Positions 12,940-23,950 of a stretch of 64,000 nucleotides of DNA are shown one piece after another (position 1 is the stretch's first letter; every line of letters starts with the position of its first letter). The notes under the pieces are model-generated. The model was not told where the DNA came from and made no database searches. It saw nothing but the letters and a program-made list of their open reading frames with translations. The translations under genes were made by a program, and so were the position numbers. Origin of the DNA: Manis javanica (Eukaryota; Chordata; Mammalia; Pholidota; Manidae); NCBI RefSeq assembly GCF_040802235.1, contig NW_027332181.1, positions 248,001 to 312,000 on the forward strand, given 5' to 3'.

Positions 12940-14402
12940 CTTTCAACCAAGATAAGGTAAAAAGGACTGGATTAACCTCCCTGACTTTAAGACTTATTAT
13001 GAAGTTATAATAATTAATACAGGATTCATTACAAGGATTGGCATCAAGATAGATAAATCAATGCAACAGAATAAATGGTCAAAAAACAGACCCACATATA
13101 TACAGACAGTTGATTTTCAAGAAAGGTGCAACAGCAATCCAGTAAAGAAAGGATGGTCTTTTCAACAAATGATAATGGAACAACTGGACAAACATATGTA
13201 AAAGACATGAACTTAGATCCATATCTCACACCATATATAAAAATTAACTCAAAATAGATTATAGATCAAATGTAACACCTAAAACTATGAATCTTCCTAA
13301 AAAAATAGGAGAAAATCTTTGTGACTTTAAGTTAGATGAAGATTTCTTAGATACAACACTGAAAACATGGTCTATTTAAAAAATTGATAAACTGGACTTC
13401 AAAATCAAGGATTTTTGCACTATTAAGAGAAAGAAAAGACAACCATAGATGGGGGGAAACTATTTGCAAATCAGTTATTTAAAATAGCAGTTCATCCAAA
13501 AACTTTCTGTAATTAAAAAATTTTAAATATGTATGCATGTATGCATATATGTACATGCTCTCAAAACACAATAAGAAAACAAGTAACTCAATAAAAAATA
13601 GGCAAAAGGTTTGAACAAACACTTCACAAACGATATACACATGGAAAATAAGTGTATGAGAAAACCTTCAACATTCTTAGTCATTAGGACAATGCAAATT
13701 AAAACTACAAGGAGATACTACTACCTACTTATTAGATGCCTTAAGTTAGAAAGATCAACTATACCAAATGCTGGCAAGAATATAGAGCAACTGGTAATCT
13801 CATACCTGGTAAGAACATAAAATGGTACAGCCAGAAAACAATTTGGCTATTTTTTAAAAAGGTAAACATACACCTCTTGTATGACCCAATTACTCCACTC
13901 CTAGTTATTTACCCAAGAGAAATGCAAGTATATATACATAAACATATGTACAAATATTCATCATAGCATTATTTTTAATAGCCCCAAACTGTAAGCACAC
14001 CAAATGTCCATCTACAAAGGTGAACTGATAAACAAATGAAATATTTCTCAGCAAAAAAGGAACAAAATTTTGAAACACTCAGTGTGGATGAATCTCCAAA
14101 TAATTATGCTGAATGAAAAAAGCCAGGCCAAAAAAGTATATATAGAATATTTGATCCAATTATATAAAATTCTAGAAAATGCAAAATACGCAACAGAAAG
14201 CAATGGTTGCCTGGGGATGGGAAAGGGTGGGAAGGAGGGATTTTGAGAGTGCAAGAGGAAACTCTTGGGGATGAAGCCTATGTTCATTATCTGCATTGTG
14301 GTTATGGCTCCATGAGTGTATACATATCAAAACAATGAGTTTATGCTTTAAATAAGTGCAATTTATTGTGTCAGTTCTATCTCAATAAAGTTGTTTTAAA
14401 AA
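12940..14402 (+). repeat. 5'-truncated L1 element, plus orientation, about 1.46 kb
   Basis: The first 900 bp carry decayed L1 ORF2 3' sequence: the C-terminal region with 'caggattcattacaaggatt', and the dispersed motifs 'gatgaatctccaaataatta' and 'ctgaatgaaaaaagccaggc'. The 3' end is 'ctatctcaataaagttg' with a short A-rich tail. Frames are broken, so it is not active. Confidence 0.8.
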
Positions 14403-14489
14403 CTCAGTCTAATTCCAACATTCTAAGGTCCTCCCACTGAACCACTCTTACCTTCTATGAGTTAAGGCATTTTTGTTTGTGCCTCCAAA

Positions 14490-15950
14490 TATATAGATTG
14501 AGTACTGTGCATTAGGAACTATTCTGGACACTGGGGATATAAACATGAGCAAACCAGAGCCCTGCTCTCAGGAGCATATACTCTAAGAGAGGAAAGCCAA
14601 ATAAGCAGCTGAAGTGATACATATCTAAGATGTCAGATGTTGCTAAATGTTATGAAGAAAGATAAAGTAGGAAACAGGAGAGAATATGGAGGGATAGAGT
14701 TTGGTTTATACACTGTGGTCAGGGAAGGCTTCTCTAGCAACAAGGGGCTTCTTTGGCACAGGCCCCAGGGAAGTAGAATGAGTCCTTTGGAAACAGGAAG
14801 AGAATGCCAGGCAGAAGGAAGAGCATGGGCAAGGGCCCTGAGAAGCAGGAGGGCTTGGCTAGAATAAGGCAGGCACTCATCCCCTTGACTTGGGGACTGT
14901 TGTGGCTGACGGCTCTAGCTGAGTCTCTCTCAGACTTGCCTGTTTTTTTCTGAGCAAGAGCTGCCTTGCTCAAAGTCATACCCTCTTCCCTGGGACAGCC
15001 CCATCTAAAGACTGGGAGGTGAAGGAATAGAAGTGCTCCTTGCCTGAATTCAGGACAACTCTGGAGGGAGATCCAAATGGTGCACTATGGCTTCCACCGG
15101 GACTGGATGAGAGTGAGGCTGGAAGTGCCAGTCAGCATGATTGCATATGCTCTCCAGTCTTTTCAGCCACTCGTGTGCAGGCTCAGAGTAGGCTGAGAGT
15201 TTATCTAAATAGGACGAGGGTATTACTAGGTAAGTATAATGGAGAAAGATGGCAGCAAGGGAATGGAGGGCATTTCAAGGGAGTGATTTACACGATTGGA
15301 CTGTGGAAACTAAGCTGGATGGGCAAGGAAGTAAGGCTTGCAATGGCTCACTACCATGGACGCTAAGGGGACTGGAATGCAATGGAGTGAAAAGTTGGCA
15401 GGGACAATAGATTGGAGGACCCAGTGGGTTAAAGAATCACTGGAAAGGGTATTAGGGGAAAATAAGCAGAAAATGTAGGTGCTTAATGATTAGAGAATGG
15501 GATGCTTGAAATGGAAACTGTGGAGAAGTTTCAGTTATTGGTAATGGTCAGTTCTAGGATGTAACCATGGGAACTGGCATCAGAGGTCGGGTGGAAGAAA
15601 AAACCACTGTGGTCAGAAGATCAAGAAATTGAGAGACCTGGGTGTTGGAAAGATTGTTTAATGGACATTGGCAAGAATACTGAGGAAAAGGGTATTGAGA
15701 CATTTGTTAGACTCTAAAATTTTAAATATTAGGGGAGTATCTTTCAAGGTCTGTGGATGACATGAACAGTTGTGGTATAGAGGATGGCATAATCTGATGA
15801 ACTTTAGAGGGGCTAGCAGGTCCAGAGAAGAGGGAGAAACAACAGTCTGGAAGTACAGTGATTGGATGATAGCAACTGATTTCTGGCTAATGTCAAATTC
15901 TTGGTTGTCAAATAGGTTATGAGTGTTATGGCTGAACAGTTCCACTGGGA
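14490..15950 (+). repeat. Long ancient interspersed repeat, family not named
   Basis: It begins 'gaactattctggacactggg' and 'ccctgctctcaggagcatat', continues with 'cagggaaggcttctctagc' and 'gaatgccaggcagaaggaag', and later has 'gggaactggcatcagagg'. This succession recurs in many old mammalian repeat copies. A short related fragment is at 394-640. Open frames inside it (for example 15040-15366) are judged incidental. Confidence 0.5.
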
Positions 15951-17020
15951 AACAGTGCAAATAAAGCCATCATTTTGTAATATAAATTTACTTTAAAACT
16001 TTGAATTACTAAATTTACCAGCTGTTTGAAATTCTCCTCTCAAAAATGAGATTCTGCAAAATAGTAAATGCTGGGGTTTAGGTCCTGAGGGGTGTGGAGC
16101 TAAGACAACTGAGAAGGGAAACAGCTACAAGAGTGAGTCTGTTTAAACATGCTTAGTGTACTGATAGGGTAATGTTAAGGTTCAGAGTGGTCAATTGATA
16201 CAAAGGCTGGGAGAGGGCTGACAATAAAAGATAAAGGCAAGGGTCTGGAATGACCGGGATAAAATATTAGGATGCTGCATAACAAGAGCCATCAACTCTC
16301 TAGCCCACAATACCTGTGTCTATGCTTCATGACATACAACCACCTTCATGAAGCTACTGCTAAATATTTTAAGGTTTGTTAGTTGGCATACAATTCCAGA
16401 TACCAAATCTGTGAGATTAGGATTAGGTTTTGCTGAGCATGACATAAGAGAGTGGCATAAACAGAATTTATATTCTTTCTGATATAAAATAAAATAGTGG
16501 AGGCAGAGTATCCAAGACTGGTGTGGCAATTCTATTCCATGGAGTCCTCAGGGACCCAGGCTCGTTCAGTTTTTGAGTCTGCCATCCCTAGGATTATGCC
16601 CTTTTTCTAGTTCCAAGATAAAGCTCAAGCTATCATACCAAAGTTCTAAGGAGCAGAAGTCAATCAAGGGAGAGAGAAAAAAGCTGAACAGCAAGCTCTC
16701 AAGAAAGGTTCCTGCTGCCATTTTACATCCCATAGGTCAGAAGTTGGTCTCATGATTATGTCCAGCCAAAAAAAAAGGCATACCCAGTGGAAAAATTCTA
16801 TTCCTATGGAAGAAGGTAAGAAAGGACATTGAACACTTGACAGCCTCTGCCAAATGAATGAATGAATGTGATTCAGAGCATAAAGATAGAAGAATAAGCC
16901 TAGGGCATAATTTGCAACATTTAACTGAAGGATCAAAAAGAGGGAAGTAAAGAGGAAAAAAGGATAGATGTCATTGCAGCTAACCTTGCAGTTCTGGGCA
17001 GAGAAGCCAGGAAGTTGAAG

Positions 17021-17560
17021 GACTTTTCTTTTTTTAAATTAAGGTATCATTGCGTGATCAAAACCGAAAGTTTCTGTGATATGACTGCCCTTGCACTGTT
17101 CACCATGTAAGAACTTATTCACTATGTAAGAACTTGTTCACCATATAAGAACTTGTTCATTATGCTTCAGAAGATGGGAGACTGTTGAGAAATAGGCTTG
17201 GGGTTGATTAATGACTGTGCATTGAGTCCCCTACACAGAATTTTATTGTTGTTAACAACCATTTGATCAATAAATATGAGAGATGCCCTCTCAAAAAAAA
17301 AAAATTAAGGTATCATTGATACACAATCTTACGAAGGTTTCACATGAGTAACATTGTGGTTTCAACATTCACCCATGTTATTAAGTCCCCACCCCAAACC
17401 CCATTGCAGTCACTGTCCATCAGCCTAGATGCTATAGAGTCATTACTTGTCTTCTCTGTGCTGTACTTGCCTTTCCTGTAACCTACCTGTATTGTGATTG
17501 CTAATTATAGTGCCCCCTAATCCCCTTTTCGTTGAGGAATTTTTTCACCTGATCATTTGT
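17021..17560 (-). repeat. L1 3' end, minus orientation, copy 1, interrupted by a retroposed element
   Basis: The segment starts with a T-rich end and 'aaattaaggtatcattg', then resumes after the insertion at 17302 with 'atacacaatcttacgaagg', 'gtttcacatgagtaacattg' and 'attcacccatgttattaagt'. A homologous copy without the insertion lies at 39808-40165, which shows the order of events. Confidence 0.7.
17053..17301 (+). mobile_element. Retroposed polyA element with target-site duplication, family not recognised
   Basis: About 249 bp interrupt the L1 tail at 17021-17560. The 17-base string 'aaattaaggtatcattg' flanks it at 17036-17052 and 17302-17318; the leading A residues overlap the tail, so at least 14 bp are a sure duplication. 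It ends with AATAAA at 17270-17275, 'gagagatgccctctc' and a run of about 12 A. Near the 5' end a roughly 18-bp unit around 'atgtaagaacttattcac' is repeated three to four times. No internal tRNA-like start was recognised. The features fit L1-mediated retroposition of a short transcript. Confidence 0.75.
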
Positions 17561-18920
17561 GTGTGCGAAGTAGGATTGTGCTGAGGTGGAGTAGGGGATT
17601 TAAGAAACCAGTGAAAGTTTGCAGTAGACATTAAGGGAAAATACAAGATTTGTTTACTGATATACAAGGAATATGGAGTAGGAATAATTGTCCATAAAGA
17701 TTGGACACCACGAGATTTAGTGACCCTGATTCAAACTCTATCCTTCCACCATACCCATACATCCCTCTTCTGACCTTGAGCAGACCATTTCTACCAAGGA
17801 AAAGCAATTGTAGCTGGAACTTTTATTTCTTTGTCAAGTCCAATGCAGTGATGACATTTCTATCTGCTGAGCCCAGATAGATAAGAATTAAATGTCAAGA
17901 AAACCTTCCGTGGTCAAGGCCCTGATAATTACGATAAAAGAAACCAAGATTAGGCTTGTGACTTCCAAGGAAGAGAAACTCAGGCCATCCTAAGGAAAAC
18001 AAAGAAACTGCAAGGATATCCACTGAAAAAAACTAGGAAGCCAGCAGGAAGTGAGGCAGCTTCAGGGTGGTATTATATTGTGGTATCTCTTTCACGTGGG
18101 CATCCTCATATGACAACTACACAAGTCTTGTCCATTCTTCTAAGGACTACACAATTCTTGCTGGTCTCAACATTTTGGAAGGAGCCAGCTTGATTCACTT
18201 ACATAATTCTCAACAAATTTATTGGATTAAGCTCTTTACACTTGTCTACACCAGGGTTATCAACCAGCTTGAGGTGGCACCATTATGATTGGTATCTTAG
18301 TCTACTCTTATCAGCCAGGCTCCAGCCGGGAGACAGAAAACACAGTAGTTTGAACAAGGCAACCTCGATATGAAGAATTACTAATGAGTAACAGGGGATT
18401 AACTACAAAGGGTGAACAGAACTCTTAAGAATACAGGAGCAGCCAACCTCTAGTGCTGAAGCAGAGTACCCAAGGAGGGTACAAATTTGGCTGAGGTTCT
18501 CTTGCAAGACTGAGATTCAGACTTGGTCGGTGGGGGTATGGTTGAGACCCACTTGTTGAGCTACTGAAGTCCAGGGTTGGAGAGGTAGGAATATCAACAA
18601 AATTAGTTAGGAAGCTACCTACTGGGGTGCCTCAAAACTTACTGGGACTGTGAGGTTGTCTGCTAGGGCACCAGCAAAACCTGCTGGGAAGCTATCAAGG
18701 GGACCGGTGGGCTTGCTGGGGACCACCCTTCCATTGAGGTGCCACTGGCCCCTCTATGCTACAGAAGAAAAATCCCACCAGAACCAGGGAGAGAAGCTCC
18801 TTTCTTCTACAGCATCCCTCCAGCATCACGCACCAAGTGTTAACATTGTGTCAGCAGGCAAGACAAATGTTTATGAAAGGGCTAGCCCCAGCATCACAAA
18901 GCAAGGCAGTGAGGGGTGGA

Positions 18921-19492
18921 GGGGCCTGAGAGCACATCGATGGTGGGCACACCACAAATCAGTGATGGTCTCTGCACAAGGCTCAGCAGACCTCTATTTC
19001 CCAGAACATGGGTCGGATAGAACACTTTATTTAGGAAGAAATTCACTCTAGTTCTTGGACTGGCTGGATGTATCCAGCATTTAAGAAATTTCCTGTTGAT
19101 ACTACTGAATATTCAGGACACTGGTGACTTCAGATAATTACTGAATAGGAGGGAAGGAGAAGGCAAGAGAACCTCTTATATTTGCTCAGCAAGCACTGTT
19201 GTTTTTGCTTAGATTTTATTTGGGAGATTAGGAGGGCAGGACTGGTGGAATTTGGGGGCAGGGGTGTGACTAAATCTACTGATCCAATAAAAAATAATTT
19301 CACCTCAGAATAGCCAGACTATGGAGCTTGCGTGAGGATTTCCTTGCAGAAATCCAGTCCAAGAACTAGTTCAGTGAATTTCTTCCTGAATGAAGGGTGG
19401 TCCAATCCCTTCTGGGAAATGGAGGTCTGCTGACCCTTGTGCAGAGATCACCACTGATTTGTGATGTGCCCATCAATGTGTTCTCAGCCCCC
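18921..19492. repeat. Inverted repeat A (arms about 140-145 bp, loop about 290 bp)
   Basis: The arm at about 18921-19065 ('ccacaaatcagtgatggtct', 'ctctgcacaagg', 'agttcttggactgg') is matched in reverse complement by about 19353-19492 ('ccagtccaagaactagttc', 'cttgtgcagagatcacc', 'gatttgtgatgtgccc'). The arms differ by several substitutions and small indels, so the duplication is not recent. Confidence 0.8.
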
Positions 19493-19765
19493 TTCAGGAA
19501 AGAAATCTCAAGATTTCTCTTCCTAATCCTTGTGTTAAAACCTCATGGCTTTCATGTTAACTGATGTTTTAAGGTCAACTGTAACATGGAGTATTAACTT
19601 ATTTGTTGCAATAGGATGAAAAGACCTCCCCAAGGTGGATACGTTTCACCTGTGCATTATACATCATGACTCTGTAATAGAAGCCCTTCAACTACCAATG
19701 CGCCAAGAAACAGATTTTCAGCCAGCCATGACAGTAACATTTTTCAGTTGATTTATCATTTTCTA

Positions 19766-21054
19766 CAGTAAATGTTGACAGCCAGTGATCCTAAAGTGAA
19801 AGGTGCCACTTCAGATGTATTTGCAAAGTGCTGTGAGATCTCATAGGATGGAATGATGGAGGAATTTCAGAGACAAGACTACCAGGGAAAAAGTTTCCTT
19901 CCTCCTAAAATCAGCTCTACTGAAGAGGGCCTCTAATTGGGTTAGTTATTCAAGGCTGAATTCATCATTTACAAGATTAAAGAACCGGGATTAGGACTAG
20001 AAGCAATTAAAAACCCATCAGTTTGCCAATATAACCAAGTGAAAACTGGTCAGCTAGTCGTTTAATTGAGGCTAGACATTGGAATCAGTTGAAAACTTAA
20101 AGACACAGCTAGTGTCCGGGCTCCACTGCCAACAGTCCAAATAAAAATTTATATTCATAAAGGACAACTCTTTTGGAGAAGGTGAATACCAATACTGTTT
20201 TCCCATTTCATCTTTTAAGTAAAAATAAAAACAAGCTATTGCCTTTGGACCCTTTGGGACATTCTCAGTAACTTAAAATTTGCCTTCATTCCCTATCACT
20301 CAACACCTAAGCACAGCTTTTTAAAAATTTCTAAGTAAACGGCACTAAAGCCCTACAGCAGATTAGCTTTCAAGTTGCATGCATTTTAAAGTACTTTTAT
20401 TTTTCTAGACATGTTTTGTAACTTTCATTAGATTCCTAAAATGGAGCCCATAACTCAAAGGTTAAGAATCACTTAGAGAACTAAGAAACTAAACCCAACT
20501 AATAAATTATAAATTGGGCATTAAAATGGAAGTTTTATACTAAAATTTCAAGATTGGTAATACACTAACCCACGGAGAGAATTTAACTGCAAATTGAACA
20601 TTAGAAAACAGGTGAAAGATATTTATACATGAAAAGGCAACATCATTTCAGTAAGCTGAGAAAAACTGGATGGAGACTCCTAAAATAAGCTCTATCAAAA
20701 GCTTTTCAAGTTTCTCATGTTGTAACACATAATCCTGAGAATTCTTTAACAGCCACTTGTTTTCCCAGTTTAGAAAGCTACTCTCCAATTTCAATCATGT
20801 ATATACTTGACATTAACAGTATTACTTACATGCTCTATCAAAATGTTCCTCAAAAGCAAACATTAAAAATCATGTGAAATCACATGCAGCTCTTCAGTAG
20901 AGCTGATTTTAGGAGGAAGGAAACTTTTTCCCTGGTAGTCTTGTCTCTGAAATTCCTCCATCATTCCATCCTATGAGATCTCACAGCACTTTGCAAATAG
21001 TTCTGAAGTGGCACTTTTCACTTTAGGATCACTGGCTATCAACATTTGTTACTG
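19766..21054. repeat. Inverted repeat B (arms about 162-165 bp, spacer about 960 bp)
   Basis: The arm at 19766-19927 reads 'ccagtgatcctaaagtgaaa' to 'aaaatcagctctactgaaga'. The reverse complement lies at 20890-21054, from 'ctcttcagtagagctgattt' to 'ggatcactggctatcaacat'. Only a few positions differ by eye. It lies just beyond the predicted PRPF38B polyA site, in line with PRPF38B transcription. Confidence 0.85.
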
Positions 21055-21929
21055 TAGGAAGTTATAAAAGTAGCACTTTCACCTCTATTCGAAACAAATT
21101 CTTTCCACATTTTGCCTAAAACACAGTTGAATTAACATGTGAGGTAGACTGTATTCAAGAATAGCACCATGAATTTAGGAATGCTAAAGCTATTTTTATG
21201 TGATATATTGGTTTTCATATTCAAAGTCTTCTCATTTCTACAGTCTTCACTTGATGCGCAACTTAAAAGGCAAGATGACTGAATCTTCTCTTAAAAAAAC
21301 ATACATAGCAATTTCACAGAGGAATTCATTTAATGAGTTTTTTTTTGAAGTTAGGTAGGTATTCAAGCCCACATATGATGGGACTCTTCCAAATGTACTT
21401 ATTTGCTTCATTTAACACTTTCACAAGGTGGCTTCTGAGTGCCCATAGGTTGGGTGATATAAACAGTGAAAGAAGAGAAATGTCAGGTGGTATACATTGT
21501 CAGGAACACAACTTTTAGTCCTGGCACTGATTGAACAAATCACTTTGGGTCTCTACTTCTCTGTTCTAAAAAGAACTGGATAACTTCCGTCTTCCCAAGT
21601 GCAAATTTCAAATGAATTCTAATCTGTAAATTAAATGTAAAGTACCTCAATAAGCACCTGTGATATTAAACTAATCACCCAATCCAAAGAACCAGCTAGG
21701 GACTCAGTACACCCACTGACAATGAGCTGCCATTACTAAGAAACCCAGTAAGGACCACTGACTATTACTAAGTCCAATTCTAGTTTACATGTTTAAAATT
21801 CACTTGTCATCTGGGCACTGAGACACCCCTGAACACCAAGTTACTCAGTTACTAACATTTTATCAACTTTCACAAAAATATTTTTTTTTAAACCTTGACA
21901 AAAGGGGGATAAGGCCAACACCCAGCATA

Positions 21930-23103
21930 GAGGATTTAATCCAGTATTTATTCCACACTCATGATCGTTCTCTGTAATCAGAATACAAATCATAAGAACA
22001 ATCTATCAAATAATTTGCTGACAATCTCAAATAATGCAGCATAGCATTACTTTTAATACTTCTGTTCTAGATTAACTTTTAAAACTCAAACAACAATCTT
22101 CATTATCAATAAAAAAAGTTCTGAATTTTAAAAAAAGGACACTATACCAAGCTGTTACTCATAATTTAAGTATTTTCCATTTATAAAAATGCTTTGAAAG
22201 CTTGCGGCTTAAATCTGTTTTTCTACTACCTGCCCCACCCTCTCCCAATATCATGTTAGTACAGGGGTGCTGCAAGAATGTTAGGCTTTAGACATTAATT
22301 TTTCCTTTAACATAGTACTTTAAAATCTGAGAAATCCAAGAAAAAAAGGTTGCATGTCATGTATTTTTTTCAAATAAAAAACAACTGGGTGAGCAAATTT
22401 TAGGCATACTAACAGTGTCCCTTTGAGGTAGAATGCTAAAAGGACTTTTGATCAAATCACAGCCTAATTTAAACCTCTGCATCAGAAACTAACTTCTCAT
22501 AAATTCTCTCTAAAGTTAACTGTGGAGAATATGAAGTATAACATATTAACAAGAGCCTTCCAAGATAATATACAGTGGACAAGAATGTTAATCCTACAAC
22601 TGCTGCCTTCATGTACATTGAAAGCACGTAATTCTCCTATAATAGACATCAAAGATCCATTCTCAAAGTCTTTAGCATTCTATTAGGAAAAGCACAGCCA
22701 TGCTAACTTCAGTACACAAACCATAATCCCACACCTACAAAACAAAAATAGAATTAGTGGCAGTTTATTGCCTTATACAAATTTAACCAACATGGCAACC
22801 ATGCCAAAGGAATTAAAACATTTTCAGGACATATGTACAGACTGTACATCTCAAAATCAAATGATAAAAATGCAAGAACAATCTGCATCATGTATCAAAC
22901 TCAACAACTGGGTGAAAACATCAATGCAATAAATGGGATTACAAAGGCACTTCCCTACACAGAAGAGGAAATGAAAATGCAGCCTACAGGGAGCTTGAAG
23001 AGTGCATTAGCTACTGCACAATCTCAACTCAGGAAGGGGGAAAAAAGCAGATTTAATCAAACATTTATAGGATTCAATGTGATCCACTTTTACAAAAAAA
23101 CTT
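21930..23103 (-). other. PRPF38B: Probable PRPF38B 3' UTR
   Basis: The region directly follows the PRPF38B stop codon on the minus strand. It is AT-rich, has no recognised repeat, and ends near a canonical AATAAA (plus-strand TTTATT at 21947-21952). A length of about 1.15 kb is plausible for this gene from memory of the human transcript. An open frame on the opposite strand at 22833-23255 is not supported as a gene. Confidence 0.6.
21947..21952 (-). terminator. PRPF38B: Candidate PRPF38B polyadenylation signal AATAAA
   Basis: TTTATT on the plus strand gives AATAAA in the sense of PRPF38B, about 1.15 kb after the stop. Cleavage would fall at about 21915-21935. Other A/T-rich hexamers exist nearby, so this is the best candidate and not the only one. 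Confidence 0.5.
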
Positions 23104-23950
23104 TCACGGAGTCTCGTCTTTGTTTTTATGCTGTTTTTCTTGGCTCTCTGGTTCTATACTTGGGCTCCTTCGGCGATCATGTTTGTCAGACTGGTCCTTA
23201 CTATCACTGTGATCTCGTTTGTGGGAACGGTCTTTGCTTCTGCTACGCTTTCTAGATTTTTCTTTGCTGGGGCTGTGTTCCCGTTTTCTTGCTTTCTCAA
23301 CACTGTCAGTTCTTCCTTGACTGCCACTTCGACTTCGCTTGTTTGGTTTTTCTTTACTGTCATTTTTATGTTTACTTGGTTTTTCTTTGCTCCTGCTTCT
23401 ACTTCTTTTCCCTGCATTTCTGCTTCTGCTTCTGCTTCTGTGCTTCCTTTCTCTGCTTCTACTTCTGCTGTGCCTTTTCTCTTTCTTGGAATCTTTTTTG
23501 TCATCTCTGTGCCGCCTATCATCTTTGTCTTCTTTATGTTTCTTGTCTTCTACCTCACCCCTACTTCGCCGTTCCTTAGACCGTTCTCTCTCCTTTTCTC
23601 GGTCATTACCTCTTTCCTTGTCATAGTCTCGATCTCGTCTTCTACCTCTTTCATTTTCTTTCTCTCTTTCCCGATCCCTGTCCCTTCTATCCCCCTTCCT
23701 ATCACGACTTCGACTACGACTTCTATGCCTTTCTCTACTCCTGCTACGCCTCCGTTCCAAGCCCCGATCAATACTTCGAGATCTTCGCCTTTCTTTCTCC
23801 CTTTCTTTGGCTTCACGCTCTAGTCGCTGGCGTTCTTTCTCTCTTTCTAATTCTCGGTCAAAACTAGAAGACCCATGGCCCTCCCGATGATGGCTTCTAC
23901 TTCTTGATCTTCTTGGGGACCTCCGTGGACTCAGTGATCTCCTGGGAGAC
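23104..23950 (-). CDS. PRPF38B: PRPF38B coding exon 6 (RS-rich tail and stop)
   Basis: The 847-bp terminal exon encodes residues 261-542. It opens SPRRSLSPRRSPRRSRSRSH, continues with RS, RD and KE repeats, and ends QEKQHKNKDETP with TGA at 23106-23104. The skewed composition keeps opposite-strand frames open for up to 231 codons, which are shadows. Confidence 0.97.

Noticed and set aside
18650-19051. 133-codon plus-strand open frame
   Set aside because: It overlaps an old repeat and one arm of inverted repeat A; no coding features.
22833-23255. 140-codon plus-strand open frame over the PRPF38B 3' UTR
   Set aside because: No recognisable domain, overlaps the UTR and the RS exon in antisense, and has no promoter evidence.
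23128-23823. 231-codon open frame on the plus strand opposite PRPF38B exon 6
   Set aside because: It is the reverse of an Arg/Ser-codon-rich stretch, which keeps other frames open; its Phe/Ser/Leu-rich product resembles no protein.
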